From the NCBI GenBank assembly GCA_009840005.1, contig VXOR01000029.1, positions 22,697 to 86,696 of the forward strand: a DNA stretch of 64,000 nucleotides, given 5' to 3'. Each line of letters begins with the position of its first letter. Positions within the stretch are counted from its first letter, which is position 1. Below are positions 26,062 to 34,486 of the stretch, in pieces. The DNA is from Gemmatimonadota bacterium (GTDB lineage Bacteria > Latescibacterota > UBA2968 > UBA8231). The position numbers were made by a program, and so were the translations under genes. A model generated the notes under the pieces. The model worked only from the letters and a program-made list of their open reading frames with translations, was not told where the DNA came from and did not search any database.

Positions 26062-27390
26062 ATGTCCAACAAAAGAGACCTGATCCCGCCGCGGACCCTC
26101 AAAGGCTTCCGCGACTTCCCTCCCGCCTTGGCCATGCCGCGCGAGGAACTGATCGACAAGGCCCGCGCGGTTTTCCGCTCCTACGGCTTTGCCCCCATCG
26201 ACACGCCCGCGCTTGAATACAGCGAGATACTCACGGGTAAAGGCGGCGACGAGAGCGACAAGCAGATGTATCGCTTTGCGGATCACGGGGGGCGAGACGT
26301 GGCCTTGCGCTTTGACCTGACTGTGCCCTTTGCCCGTTTTGCCGCCCAGCATATCGGCCAACTCGGCACCCCTTTCAAGCGCTACCACATCGGCCCGGTC
26401 TGGCGCGGCGAGAACACCCAGCACGGTCGCTATCGCGAGTTCTACCAGTGCGATTTTGACACCATCGGCACCGACGCCAATGCCGCGGATATTGAAACAG
26501 TGCTCGTCATCCACGACTTGCTCGCGGCTTTGGGCTTCGAGCGCTTCGCCATCCACGTCAACAATCGCCTGATCCTCAACGGTCTGCTCGAATCGCTCGG
26601 TTTGGCCGAGGCATCGGCAGCTATCCTTCGCGCCCTCGACAAGTTGCAGAAAATTGGCGCGGAAAAGGTCACCGCTGAGATGAGCGAGACGGCTTCGGTT
26701 TCCCGCGAACAGGCCGAGGACATCTTGGCGACGGTACAGACTGCGGGCGCGAATGCCGAGATACTCGACCAGATCGAACGTTCCTGTGGCGACAACGACC
26801 GCGTCGCCGGGGGGATTGCCAATCTGCGACAGCTCGTGGACGCCTTTGAGGGGGCCGGTTTTCCCCAAGATCGCTTGGTGATTAACCTGTCCATCGCCCG
26901 CGGGCTCGATTACTACACTGGCACTGTCTATGAGACCTTGCTCAGCGATCTGCCGAAGATCGGCTCGATCTGTAGCGGCGGGCGCTACGACGATTTGGCC
27001 GGCCTCTACACCAAGCAGCACTTGCCTGGCGTTGGGGCTTCTCTGGGGTTAGATCGGCTGATGGCCGCGATGGAGGAGTTGGGGCTTTTGCGGGACGCTG
27101 CCACATCCGCGGACGTCTTCATCGTCCAGTTTTCCGCCGAAGCTCTACCGTCCTACATCGCCCTCGCACGCCGCTTGCGCCAAGCTGGCCTCCGCACCGA
27201 ACTGTATCCAGAGGCCAAGGGCATGGGTCGGCAGCTCAAATACGCCGACCGCAAGGGTTTCCCGATCGCCCTAATTGGCGGCCCGGATGAATTGGAGAAG
27301 GGCGTCTGGCAGGTGAAGGACATGCGCGATGGATCGAGCGAGGACGTGTCCGATGGCGACTTGGTGTCCCACTTGCAGGCGAAGCTATAA
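26062..27390 (+). CDS. hisS: histidyl-tRNA synthetase
   Basis: 442 residues from ATG 26062, four bases after the dehydratase stop. The frame is open further upstream but only overlaps that gene. Class II motifs are present: motif 2 in VWRGENTQHGRYREFYQCDFD-like sequence (about residue 115), the histidine-specific RGLDYYTGTVYE, and motif 3 in GASLGLDRLMAA. A C-terminal anticodon-binding domain follows (about 350-442). It charges tRNA-His. The longer form of about 440 residues resembles the subgroup seen in several FCB bacteria. Confidence 0.95.
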   Translation: MSNKRDLIPPRTLKGFRDFPPALAMPREELIDKARAVFRSYGFAPIDTPALEYSEILTGKGGDESDKQMYRFADHGGRDVALRFDLTVPFARFAAQHIGQLGTPFKRYHIGPVWRGENTQHGRYREFYQCDFDTIGTDANAADIETVLVIHDLLAALGFERFAIHVNNRLILNGLLESLGLAEASAAILRALDKLQKIGAEKVTAEMSETASVSREQAEDILATVQTAGANAEILDQIERSCGDNDRVAGGIANLRQLVDAFEGAGFPQDRLVINLSIARGLDYYTGTVYETLLSDLPKIGSICSGGRYDDLAGLYTKQHLPGVGASLGLDRLMAAMEELGLLRDAATSADVFIVQFSAEALPSYIALARRLRQAGLRTELYPEAKGMGRQLKYADRKGFPIALIGGPDELEKGVWQVKDMRDGSSEDVSDGDLVSHLQAKL

Positions 27391-27417
27391 GCTGCATCCA
27401 ATTAAAAGAGGAATGCT

Positions 27418-28389
27418 GTGAATATCGGACTTTGCGCTTGGAGCTTTACTGGCGCGCACAAAGAAGCTGGTTGCGCCATTGACCCCCACACTCCCGAGGG
27501 CCTGACGCGCCTAGCCCTCGATAACGGCCTCCACAGCGTCGAATTTGCGTCCCAATGGCTGGGCGACTGCTCGCCTGAGGAACGGGCGGTTTTTGCCGAG
27601 ACGCGAGCCGATCTCGACCTGTTCTTGGACACGGGCGGTGACAACTACGCCGAAGACATCGCACCGCTGCGCCAAGCTATTGAGACGGCGCACCAAACTG
27701 GTGCCCGCGCCGTGCGCACGACCGTCAGTCGCCTCCTCGAAGGCAACCGCACCGAGTATGGGGCCGAGGGGATGCGGGATTACATTGAAGCCTTGGTGCA
27801 GCCCTTCAAAGAAGTCATGCCGCTCGCCGAGGAATACGGCATTCCAGTGGGCATTGAAAACCACCAAGACTTGTGTTCGTGGGAATTGCTGTCGCTGTGC
27901 GAAAAGGTCGGCAGTCCGCAACTGGGCGTCACTATGGACATGGGCAATGCCTTTGCTGTCGGCGAGCATCCCCTAGCCTTTGCCGAGCGCATCTTGCCGA
28001 TCATCAAACACGTTCACATCAAGGACTACACGGTCCATCCCACGCCCTCTGGCTATCGCCTCAAGCGCTGCGCCATCGGCGATGGGGTCGTCGATTGGCC
28101 GGAGATAATTGCACTATTCGACCGCGAGGTACCGCATATCCAGGGCTGCATTGAACTCGGCGCGAGCGCCGCCCGCCACATTCGCCTGTTGGAAGCGGAC
28201 TGGTGGGCGACTTTTCCTGAACGACCGCTCCACGAAGCGATACATGCCATCCGCACCCTGCATCAGGCGGCTGACGATCCAGACGATTGGCAGACGCCGC
28301 ACGAGCGCGGGGAGAGTGCGGACGTTCGGGTTGCTTATGAACTGGAGCAATTTGAACGCTCGGTTGCCTACGTGAAGAAATTTCTGTAA
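27418..28389 (+). CDS. sugar phosphate isomerase/epimerase (AP-endonuclease-2-like TIM barrel)
   Basis: 323 residues, GTG start behind AGAGGAA. The barrel has the metal-site pattern of xylose-isomerase-like enzymes: GIENHQDLCS (Glu, His), VTMDMGNAF (Asp), HVHIKDY (His) and the terminal ELGAS Glu. Such enzymes interconvert keto/aldo sugars or epimerise at C2/C3. It lies between hisS and a sulfatase, with short gaps (27 and 34 bases), suggesting one transcript devoted to carbohydrate use. The exact sugar is unknown. Confidence 0.87.
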   Translation: MNIGLCAWSFTGAHKEAGCAIDPHTPEGLTRLALDNGLHSVEFASQWLGDCSPEERAVFAETRADLDLFLDTGGDNYAEDIAPLRQAIETAHQTGARAVRTTVSRLLEGNRTEYGAEGMRDYIEALVQPFKEVMPLAEEYGIPVGIENHQDLCSWELLSLCEKVGSPQLGVTMDMGNAFAVGEHPLAFAERILPIIKHVHIKDYTVHPTPSGYRLKRCAIGDGVVDWPEIIALFDREVPHIQGCIELGASAARHIRLLEADWWATFPERPLHEAIHAIRTLHQAADDPDDWQTPHERGESADVRVAYELEQFERSVAYVKKFL

Positions 28390-28423
28390 GCCGTTTTTTC
28401 CCTTTCACCCGAAAGCTCAAACC

Positions 28424-29920
28424 ATGTCCGACCGCCCCAATATCCTCTTCATAATGTCCGACCAGCTCATCGCCGCTCTGACCGGTGCGTACGGCCATCC
28501 CGTCGTCCAGACGCCGCACTTGAATCGCCTCGCTGCCGAAGGAGTCCGCTTTGATTCGGCCTATACTCCGTTCCCCTTGTGCGCCCCGGGCCGCGCCTGC
28601 ATCACTAGCGGACGCCACGCCTCGGAGATCGGTGCTTGGGACAACGGCGCGCTCTTGGCCGCGGATGTGCCGTCGTATGCTCACTATCTCAGCAATGCTG
28701 GTTACGACACTGTGCTTTCGGGCAAGATGCACTTTGTCGGCCCCGATCAGGTACACGGCTTCCACCGCCGGCTAACGACCGACATCTACCCGCCCGACTT
28801 CTCTTGGGTCAAAGAAGAATGGATCCGCATCAAGGAGACCAAGGGGGAAGACTACGAAGAGGTCATGGGCAGTCGCCCCACGTACAACGCCGGTGGCTAC
28901 ACCGACCAAGCCGTGCGCGTCAACTTTTGGCACAACGCCCTCAGCTACGACGAAGAAACGCACTTCCGCGCCGTCGAATACCTGCGCGCCCAACGCGGCG
29001 ACACCCCCTTCTTGCTCTGCGCCTCCTTCCACCACCCACACGAGCCGTTCCACCCGCCACAGGCATATTGGGATCACTACGCCGACGCCGAGATCGCCAT
29101 CCCCGAATTTCCCGACCATCTCGATGAGACCTACTCGGCGATGGATCGCTGGCTCAATTCCTACCACGGCACCCGCCGCTTCGACTTGCGCGATCCCGAG
29201 AGCCTGCGCCGCCTGCGACGCGCGTACTACGGCTTGGTGACGTACCTCGACGACAAGGTCGGCGGCCTGCTGGCGACGCTGGAGGAAACGGGCCTGCTCG
29301 ACAATACGGTCGTGGTTTTTACCTCCGACCACGGCGACATGCTGTGCGAAAAGGAGATGGTGCAGAAGCGCTGTTTTTACGAGTGGTCGTGCCGCGTGCC
29401 CCTCATCGTCCGCTTCCCCGACCAGTGGCAGGCTGGCACCACCGTCGAGACGCCGACATCGCTGATTGACCTGCTGCCGACGTTTTGCGAGTTGGCCGGT
29501 GCCGAGGCGAGTTTGCCCCACGATGGCACCAGCCTGCTGCCGATCATTGAAGGTCAGCAAGCCGACCGCCACATCTTCGCCCAGGCCCACGAGGCGGTGG
29601 GCGCACCTTGCATCATGGTTCGCGAGGGCCGGTTCAAATACAATTACATCCACGGCCATCCGCCGCAGCTTTTTGACTTGGAGAGCGACCCCGGCGAGTG
29701 GAATAACCTCGCTGGCGCAGCCGAGCACGCCGCGACTGAAACGCGCCTGCGCGAGCTGATTTTAGACCGCTTCGACCCCGATAAAATGGCCGCCGACAAC
29801 CTCGACAGCCTCTACCGCCGCCGCCTAATCCGGGACGTGATGTACAAGCACGACGCCTCGTGGAACCACGCTACGACCTTCGATCCGAGGCGAGGGGCGC
29901 TCGACCAGTATCGTCGTTAG
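28424..29920 (+). CDS. sulfatase (formylglycine-dependent, choline-sulfatase-like)
   Basis: 498 residues. The N-terminus PNILFIMSDQ gives the metal-binding Asp, and the formylglycine signature is CAPGRACITSGR (Cys at about residue 54), a C-x-P-x-R motif that an anaerobic or FGE-type enzyme must modify. A later metal site reads VFTSDHGDMLCEK. No signal peptide is visible, so the enzyme is cytoplasmic, like BetC. With the preceding isomerase and dehydratase it may desulfate sugars or small organosulfates. It is unlikely to be periplasmic unless exported otherwise. Confidence 0.93.
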   Translation: MSDRPNILFIMSDQLIAALTGAYGHPVVQTPHLNRLAAEGVRFDSAYTPFPLCAPGRACITSGRHASEIGAWDNGALLAADVPSYAHYLSNAGYDTVLSGKMHFVGPDQVHGFHRRLTTDIYPPDFSWVKEEWIRIKETKGEDYEEVMGSRPTYNAGGYTDQAVRVNFWHNALSYDEETHFRAVEYLRAQRGDTPFLLCASFHHPHEPFHPPQAYWDHYADAEIAIPEFPDHLDETYSAMDRWLNSYHGTRRFDLRDPESLRRLRRAYYGLVTYLDDKVGGLLATLEETGLLDNTVVVFTSDHGDMLCEKEMVQKRCFYEWSCRVPLIVRFPDQWQAGTTVETPTSLIDLLPTFCELAGAEASLPHDGTSLLPIIEGQQADRHIFAQAHEAVGAPCIMVREGRFKYNYIHGHPPQLFDLESDPGEWNNLAGAAEHAATETRLRELILDRFDPDKMAADNLDSLYRRRLIRDVMYKHDASWNHATTFDPRRGALDQYRR

Positions 29921-30021
29921 GTGAGGATGTTGCGTCTTGGGCAGACGACGCTGACAAGCCGTGGTTGACCTCTTGACCTCTATATTATTATGAATGATCA
30001 GAATGAGCTGGGAGAAACCTA

Positions 30022-31050
30022 TTGGCCTTTGAGTCAGTTGACGCACTACAAAGAACCCTAGCGGAGACGGTCTTCCAATATGCCGCGGACCGAAAGAAGG
30101 CCGCAGGTCGTGCTTTAGGGACGCTCGTCGAGATCATTACGTTTTATACCCTCCACACGTGGAATCTCCGTGACCATGTCGTCATTGAGCGCTCAGTGCC
30201 TGAGTTCGCCAATCCCGAAATATTGCACAACGTCGAGTTTTCGCTTCACCCCATTCAGGCTCGGCACGAAGTCGAAATCTCACCGCTATCCCTTCCCCTA
30301 ACGGCCGCAAAGATCAAACGTCACTTGCCCTTCCTGCATGAAACGACCGTCAAGTCAACTCAGGCGCTCAGTAGAGACGCCGTGAAGCGCAACGCAACCA
30401 TTCTTGTAGAGAGTGAAACTGGTCCAGTTATTGCTAATGTTGATACATTGAGTGATTCTAATTGCAGGCTCATCGTATGCGAACTCTCCACTGATCCGTT
30501 CGCGATCTTTGAATGCAAGCGCGTGGGCGTAGAGGAAGGGATGCGAAAAGGACCTCAGACGATTGAAAAAGCAAAACAGGGAGCTTACGTTGCACGGTCC
30601 GTGTCTTCCCTGCAAAAAGTGCGGCTTCGGAATGGACAGTTTCAAGGTGTCATGGAACAACCCGACGGTAGCTTTCGAACCGGCCTCTACGACGAAGTAC
30701 TCAGAGAAGTCATCGACTCGTCATCGGCTGTCGAACTCGCTGGATTCATACTCACCGTTGGTGTCGTCAGCAACCATGGCAACTGGTTTACCTCTGATAA
30801 CCGCAATAAGGAACTTCGCGTACTGGCTCAGTCATACGACTGGCTCTTATTTCTCACCGACGCTGGGTTATCTCAGTTTATTGACAGGCTGCTGCTCAAC
30901 CCTACACCAGAACTGGAACCTGCTCGTGAGGCGTTCTTGGCAAGCTATCCCCGTAGCTCTGGAACGAATAGATTCACCAAGGTGCGCATGGCCGTTGACG
31001 CAGACGAAGCGCTTCGAAGCGTACTTCACGGCGCACGAAGCCGAGGTTGA
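30022..31050 (+). CDS. type II restriction endonuclease-like protein, 3' end frameshifted
   Basis: 342 residues, TTG start with GGAGAA 8 bases upstream. An upstream in-frame TGA rules out a longer form. TTGACC at 29965 and TATTAT at 29986 are a possible promoter. The PD-(D/E)XK-type core is AIFECKRVGVEEGMRKGPQ at about 170. The next gene encodes an adenine methyltransferase, giving a restriction-modification pair. The frame ends abruptly at 31050, but natural-looking sequence (EAYFTAHEAEVETWF to RKLAAKSW) continues in the next frame to 31138. A one-base insertion near 31000-31030 therefore seems to have removed about 35 C-terminal residues. Confidence 0.75.
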   Translation: MAFESVDALQRTLAETVFQYAADRKKAAGRALGTLVEIITFYTLHTWNLRDHVVIERSVPEFANPEILHNVEFSLHPIQARHEVEISPLSLPLTAAKIKRHLPFLHETTVKSTQALSRDAVKRNATILVESETGPVIANVDTLSDSNCRLIVCELSTDPFAIFECKRVGVEEGMRKGPQTIEKAKQGAYVARSVSSLQKVRLRNGQFQGVMEQPDGSFRTGLYDEVLREVIDSSSAVELAGFILTVGVVSNHGNWFTSDNRNKELRVLAQSYDWLLFLTDAGLSQFIDRLLLNPTPELEPAREAFLASYPRSSGTNRFTKVRMAVDADEALRSVLHGARSRG

Positions 31051-31152
31051 GACGTGGTTTAACGTCATCTCTCCCCATGACGGTACGATTGAGAATCTAC
31101 AGAGTGATCTGCGGAAACTCGCTGCAAAAAGCTGGTAGGAGGAAGACTAGGC

Positions 31153-31749
31153 ATGACTGCAGGACGTAACAATGCTGAGGTGCTAAGCCAACATTGGTGC
31201 ACTCCGCCAAAGTACGTTGACGCGATACGAGAGTTCTTCGCCGAATCGGTCACGCTAGATCCATGCTCCAATCGCCATTCTATCGTGGAGGCGACTGTAG
31301 AGTACTCTCTGCCTGAGATTGACGGATTATCAGCATCGTGGAATTATCCCACCATCTTCGTCAATCCTCCATACGGCAGGGACCGTGAGAGAGGCACCAC
31401 GATTCGAGATTGGCTCCGAAAATGCACCGAGGCTCACGTACAACATGGTGTTGAGGTGCTCGCCCTTGTGCCTGTCGCTACGAATACTCGCCACTGGAAA
31501 CAATACGTATTTGGTGCTGCTACTGCGGTCTCATTTCTCTACGACACTCGACTGCGCTTTCTCGTAAACGGGAGAGACAGCGGCAAGGGTGCTCCAATGT
31601 CCTGCGCGATGGTCTATTGGGGTCCACAGTACGAGCGCTTTGAAAAGATATTCGTCCGCTTTGGGGCGGTCGTTGACGTTCGGCATCTACATGGAAAACT
31701 CATTGGCACAGGCGAGCATTTGGATCTGTTCAAAACAGTGGAGAACTAA
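31153..31749 (+). CDS. phage-type DNA N6-adenine methyltransferase
   Basis: 198 residues, ATG behind GTAGGAGGA. The pattern WCTPPKYVDAIREFF, then TLDPCSN, then IFVNPPYGRDRE is that of the short Dam-type methyltransferases common in phages: NPPY is catalytic motif IV, and DPC is near the SAM site. It would protect the host from the adjoining restriction-like nuclease by methylating adenine in the target site. The gap after the nuclease frame is small, so the two are co-transcribed. Confidence 0.87.
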   Translation: MTAGRNNAEVLSQHWCTPPKYVDAIREFFAESVTLDPCSNRHSIVEATVEYSLPEIDGLSASWNYPTIFVNPPYGRDRERGTTIRDWLRKCTEAHVQHGVEVLALVPVATNTRHWKQYVFGAATAVSFLYDTRLRFLVNGRDSGKGAPMSCAMVYWGPQYERFEKIFVRFGAVVDVRHLHGKLIGTGEHLDLFKTVEN

Positions 31750-31751
31750 CG

Positions 31752-32774
31752 CTATCCTCCTAATCCCTGTAGCTGCGCTGGCTCTTCGAGCGGCACCACG
31801 GGATTTTCCAAAACCCCGATCCCGCCGGAAAAGGTCAACTGCATCACGTCTCCATCCAAAAGCCCCGACGCCAAATCCGCCTCGGCAAAGACGATGGGCG
31901 TCCCCCAGTAAAACGCCATCAGGGTGCGCGGCGCTAGGGGCAGCCGACTAAAAAGATGGCGCTCTAAGTGCAGGAGCCGCCCGGGCATGTTCAGGTTGTT
32001 CTGGCCGGTCGGGCCCTTCTTGTAGGCGATGGATTGTCCGTCGCGCAAGATGCGGCACGAGACCTCGACTTCGGAGTCGTCGTACTCGTCGGCTGTAATC
32101 AATACCGGCCCTAGGGAAGCGCAGCCACCGGCCCAGTTTTTGGCTTGGGGCAAGTTGAGAGGATTGGCGGCCTCAATGCCGTTGTCGGTGGCGTCATTGC
32201 CGCCGGTGTAGCCCAGCCTATCTAAGCGGCCTTGGCGCGTCAGGCCATAGACTGATACTAGCTCGGTCTCCGGCACTAAGCGCTGGGTGTCGCTGGGTCG
32301 GGTGATGGGCTGGCCGTGACCGACGACGGCGTCCGGCTCGCCCTTGGCGAACAGCTCGGGACGTCCGCCGCCGGATACTTCGCGGTATTTCTGGTCGTAC
32401 ACGTTGATGGCCTCGCCGGTGGCCTGCTGTGCTTCGATTTCACGCAACTTGGCGCTGACCTCGTGGGTGACGCCAGCCAGCCACACGCGCAGGGCGTGGG
32501 GATGGCCGGGCGGACCGCTGACTGGCTTGGTGAGATATGGATCGTTGGTGCTGCGGTTGGCCAACAGCGCGTCTAGCGACAGGCGTCGCGTAGCCTTTTT
32601 TTGCAGGTTCCGAGCGGCTGCTACCAACCCAATCTCGTCGCCGCCCCCGTCGTAGTAGAGTTGATGTACGGTGCGCAGTCCCTGTTCTCCGTCCGTCAGA
32701 TCTAAGACCTCGTCGCCGATGACGAGGCCCAAGCGCATGCCGTCGCCCGGCTCGATAAATTGCACTAGTTTCAC
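31752..32774 (-). CDS. fumarylacetoacetate hydrolase family protein
   Basis: 340 residues from GTG 32774, which has AAGGAGC upstream. The longer open frame to 33182 lies inside mqnD and is not coding there. FAH-fold sequence is clear in the C-terminal two-thirds: GYTGGNDATDNGIEAANPL, WAGGCASLGPVLITADEYDD and LMAFYWGTPIVFAEADLASG, with acidic metal-site residues. FAH-family enzymes hydrolyse or decarboxylate acylpyruvates and related 2-keto acids, and several act in sugar-acid pathways. The substrate is unknown. It lies downstream of mqnD, with a palindromic repeat and a 13-nt motif between. Confidence 0.85.
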   Translation of the reverse strand: MKLVQFIEPGDGMRLGLVIGDEVLDLTDGEQGLRTVHQLYYDGGGDEIGLVAAARNLQKKATRRLSLDALLANRSTNDPYLTKPVSGPPGHPHALRVWLAGVTHEVSAKLREIEAQQATGEAINVYDQKYREVSGGGRPELFAKGEPDAVVGHGQPITRPSDTQRLVPETELVSVYGLTRQGRLDRLGYTGGNDATDNGIEAANPLNLPQAKNWAGGCASLGPVLITADEYDDSEVEVSCRILRDGQSIAYKKGPTGQNNLNMPGRLLHLERHLFSRLPLAPRTLMAFYWGTPIVFAEADLASGLLDGDVMQLTFSGGIGVLENPVVPLEEPAQLQGLGG

Positions 32775-32803
32775 GCGTATTGCTCCTTGGTGATCGTTTA
32801 AGA

Positions 32804-32835
32804 GGTAGGGGGCGGTTTGAAACCGCCCCCTACCC
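32804..32835. repeat. perfect palindrome, GTAGGGGGCGG family
   Basis: GGTAGGGGGCGGTTT is followed directly by its reverse complement. It lies between the mqnD stop and the FAH gene. Related palindromes occur at several other intergenic sites in the window (see findings). It could act as a terminator or REP element. Confidence 0.8.
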
Positions 32836-32838
32836 GGG

Positions 32839-32851
32839 TGCGTAACGTCAG
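32839..32851 (+). repeat. 13-nt intergenic motif TGCGTAACRTCAG
   Basis: One of eight copies in the window, this one TGCGTAACGTCAG. It lies immediately next to the palindrome and just beyond the mqnD stop. Confidence 0.6.
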
Positions 32852-33679
32852 TTAAAAAATAAAGAGCGGCGCATCGGACTTGGGCGCGATGCCGGCCCGC
32901 TCGGCTCGCTCGATCAGGTCGAATATGGCGGCCTCGCCGTCCGCTCCGTAGTCGAGCGTGTGTTGGTTGACGTACAGGTCGATGTGCGCCTGCATGACGC
33001 TGTCGTCCATTTCTTGGGCGTGCTGGCGGATGTAGCCTCGCACCGCGTCCGGGTGGGCATAGGCGTACTCCACGCTCTGCACGAGTGCGCGGTCGAGTTG
33101 GCCTATGAGTTCGGGGCCGAGGCTGCGCCGCGCGAGGATGCCGCCGAGGGGGATCGGATGCCCGGTGCTTTCCTCCCACCACTGGCCTAGGTCGATGATC
33201 GCTGCTAGCCCGTGTTGGGCATAGGTGAAGCGGCTTTCGTGGATGATGACGCCCGCATCGACTACGCCTTGCGCGGTCGCTCCTACTATCTGGTCGAAAG
33301 GCATGATCGCTAGTTGCTCAATGCTAGGATCAAAGAGCCGCAGCAACAGGGCCGCGGTGGTCAGCCGCCCGGGAATGGCGATCCGCTTGTGTTTGAGGTC
33401 TTTTAGCGCCAACTCCTCCCGCGCTATCAGTAGCGGCCCGCATCCCCTCCCCAAGGCACCGCCCGAGTGCAGAAGGCAGTACTCGTCCCGCAAGTGCGCC
33501 AGCGCGTGGAAGGATATTTTGGTCGCGTCGAGTTGCCCTTGCAGCGCCATCTCATTGAGCGTCTCGATGTCCGCCAGCACTTCCTCGCATACCGGCGCAC
33601 CAGCGATATGCCCGTGGATTAAGCCGCAAAAGACAAACGTATCGTTGGGGCAGGGCGAATAGCCCAAGGTCACGCGCAT
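32852..33679 (-). CDS. mqnD: 1,4-dihydroxy-6-naphthoate synthase (futalosine menaquinone pathway)
   Basis: 275 residues. LGYSPCPNDTFVFCGLIHG at the N-terminus and DATKISFHALAHL at about 50 are the signature of MqnD, which converts cyclic dehypoxanthine futalosine to 1,4-dihydroxy-6-naphthoate. The fold is that of a periplasmic-binding-protein-like two-lobed enzyme without a signal peptide. Its start overlaps the end of the futalosine hydrolase gene by 10 bases, so the two steps are encoded together. This shows the organism makes menaquinone by the futalosine route, not the classical Men route. Confidence 0.92.
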   Translation of the reverse strand: MRVTLGYSPCPNDTFVFCGLIHGHIAGAPVCEEVLADIETLNEMALQGQLDATKISFHALAHLRDEYCLLHSGGALGRGCGPLLIAREELALKDLKHKRIAIPGRLTTAALLLRLFDPSIEQLAIMPFDQIVGATAQGVVDAGVIIHESRFTYAQHGLAAIIDLGQWWEESTGHPIPLGGILARRSLGPELIGQLDRALVQSVEYAYAHPDAVRGYIRQHAQEMDDSVMQAHIDLYVNQHTLDYGADGEAAIFDLIERAERAGIAPKSDAPLFIF

Positions 33680-34392
33680 AGTCCCTCCTCCAGAAGCTTC
33701 TGAGCCGCGGCCTGTGCCCTAGCGGCGGCTCCCGGCAAATCCCATTGCTCCCGCGCGCGCTGCTCGACGATGTTGCTCATGGCGCGCAACTCGGCAAAAG
33801 GCACTTCGTACAGGGCGCATAAGTGCGCGGCGGCCGCGCCCTCCATGTTTTCGCACAAGGCCCCAAAGCACCGCCCCCTTTCCACTCCCAATTCGTCGGT
33901 GCCTGAGCATTCCTGCACGGTGACGAAGGGGCCGATGTGGGCTTCGGGCAAAGCCGCCGCTGCCCGCTGCACCCACTGCTCGTCGATGGGAAAGCAATTG
34001 TAGTAAGAGCGTCCTTTCTCCAGCACCGGAATGCCGATCAACTCCCCACCCTGCCAGCCGTCCGGCGTCCGTACCCCTAGATCTCCGTAGTTTTCCTCGC
34101 TGGCCAAAGCCAAGTCCCCGACGCTTGCCCCGCTCTCTGGGTACGCCCCGCCCACGCCGATCTGTACGACTCGCCGCGGCCGTTGCGCCTGCAAGTAGCA
34201 GGTGAGCGCGTGCGCTGTGTTCACTGCGCCGATCCCGGTAGCCACCAGAGTCATCGGCTGTGTGCCAATTTTCCCGCTCACCCATTCGCGCCCGGCGACG
34301 TTGCGCTGCACGCGCTCGGTCACGGCCTCCCTTAGAGCAAGCTGCTCAAAGGCCGTTGCGCTCAGCACGAGGATATCTTCCGTGGCCGTCAT
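33670..34392 (-). CDS. mqnB: futalosine hydrolase
   Basis: 240 residues of the purine nucleoside phosphorylase/MTAN fold. The nucleoside-binding segments VATGIGAVNTAHAL, VVQIGVGGAYPESGA and CENMEGAAAAHL are visible, and the last gives the ribose-binding Met-Glu. It removes hypoxanthine from futalosine, two steps before MqnD. Overlap with mqnD supports the assignment over a general nucleosidase. It is transcribed divergently from the enolase-superfamily gene across a 94-base region that must hold both promoters. Confidence 0.9.
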   Translation of the reverse strand: MTATEDILVLSATAFEQLALREAVTERVQRNVAGREWVSGKIGTQPMTLVATGIGAVNTAHALTCYLQAQRPRRVVQIGVGGAYPESGASVGDLALASEENYGDLGVRTPDGWQGGELIGIPVLEKGRSYYNCFPIDEQWVQRAAAALPEAHIGPFVTVQECSGTDELGVERGRCFGALCENMEGAAAAHLCALYEVPFAELRAMSNIVEQRAREQWDLPGAAARAQAAAQKLLEEGLCA

Positions 34393-34486
34393 CAGGCATT
34401 CCTGTTAAAATGCCGAATAATATACGGTTGACTGCACCGAGGGCCAGCCGTACAATCCGGCCAGTCACCCTTCCCTGGATAGCCTT

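Noticed and set aside
32775..33182. N-terminal extension of the FAH-family frame
   Set aside because: The extension lies antisense-free but out of frame within mqnD, is Arg/Pro-rich, and the ribosome site precedes GTG 32774.
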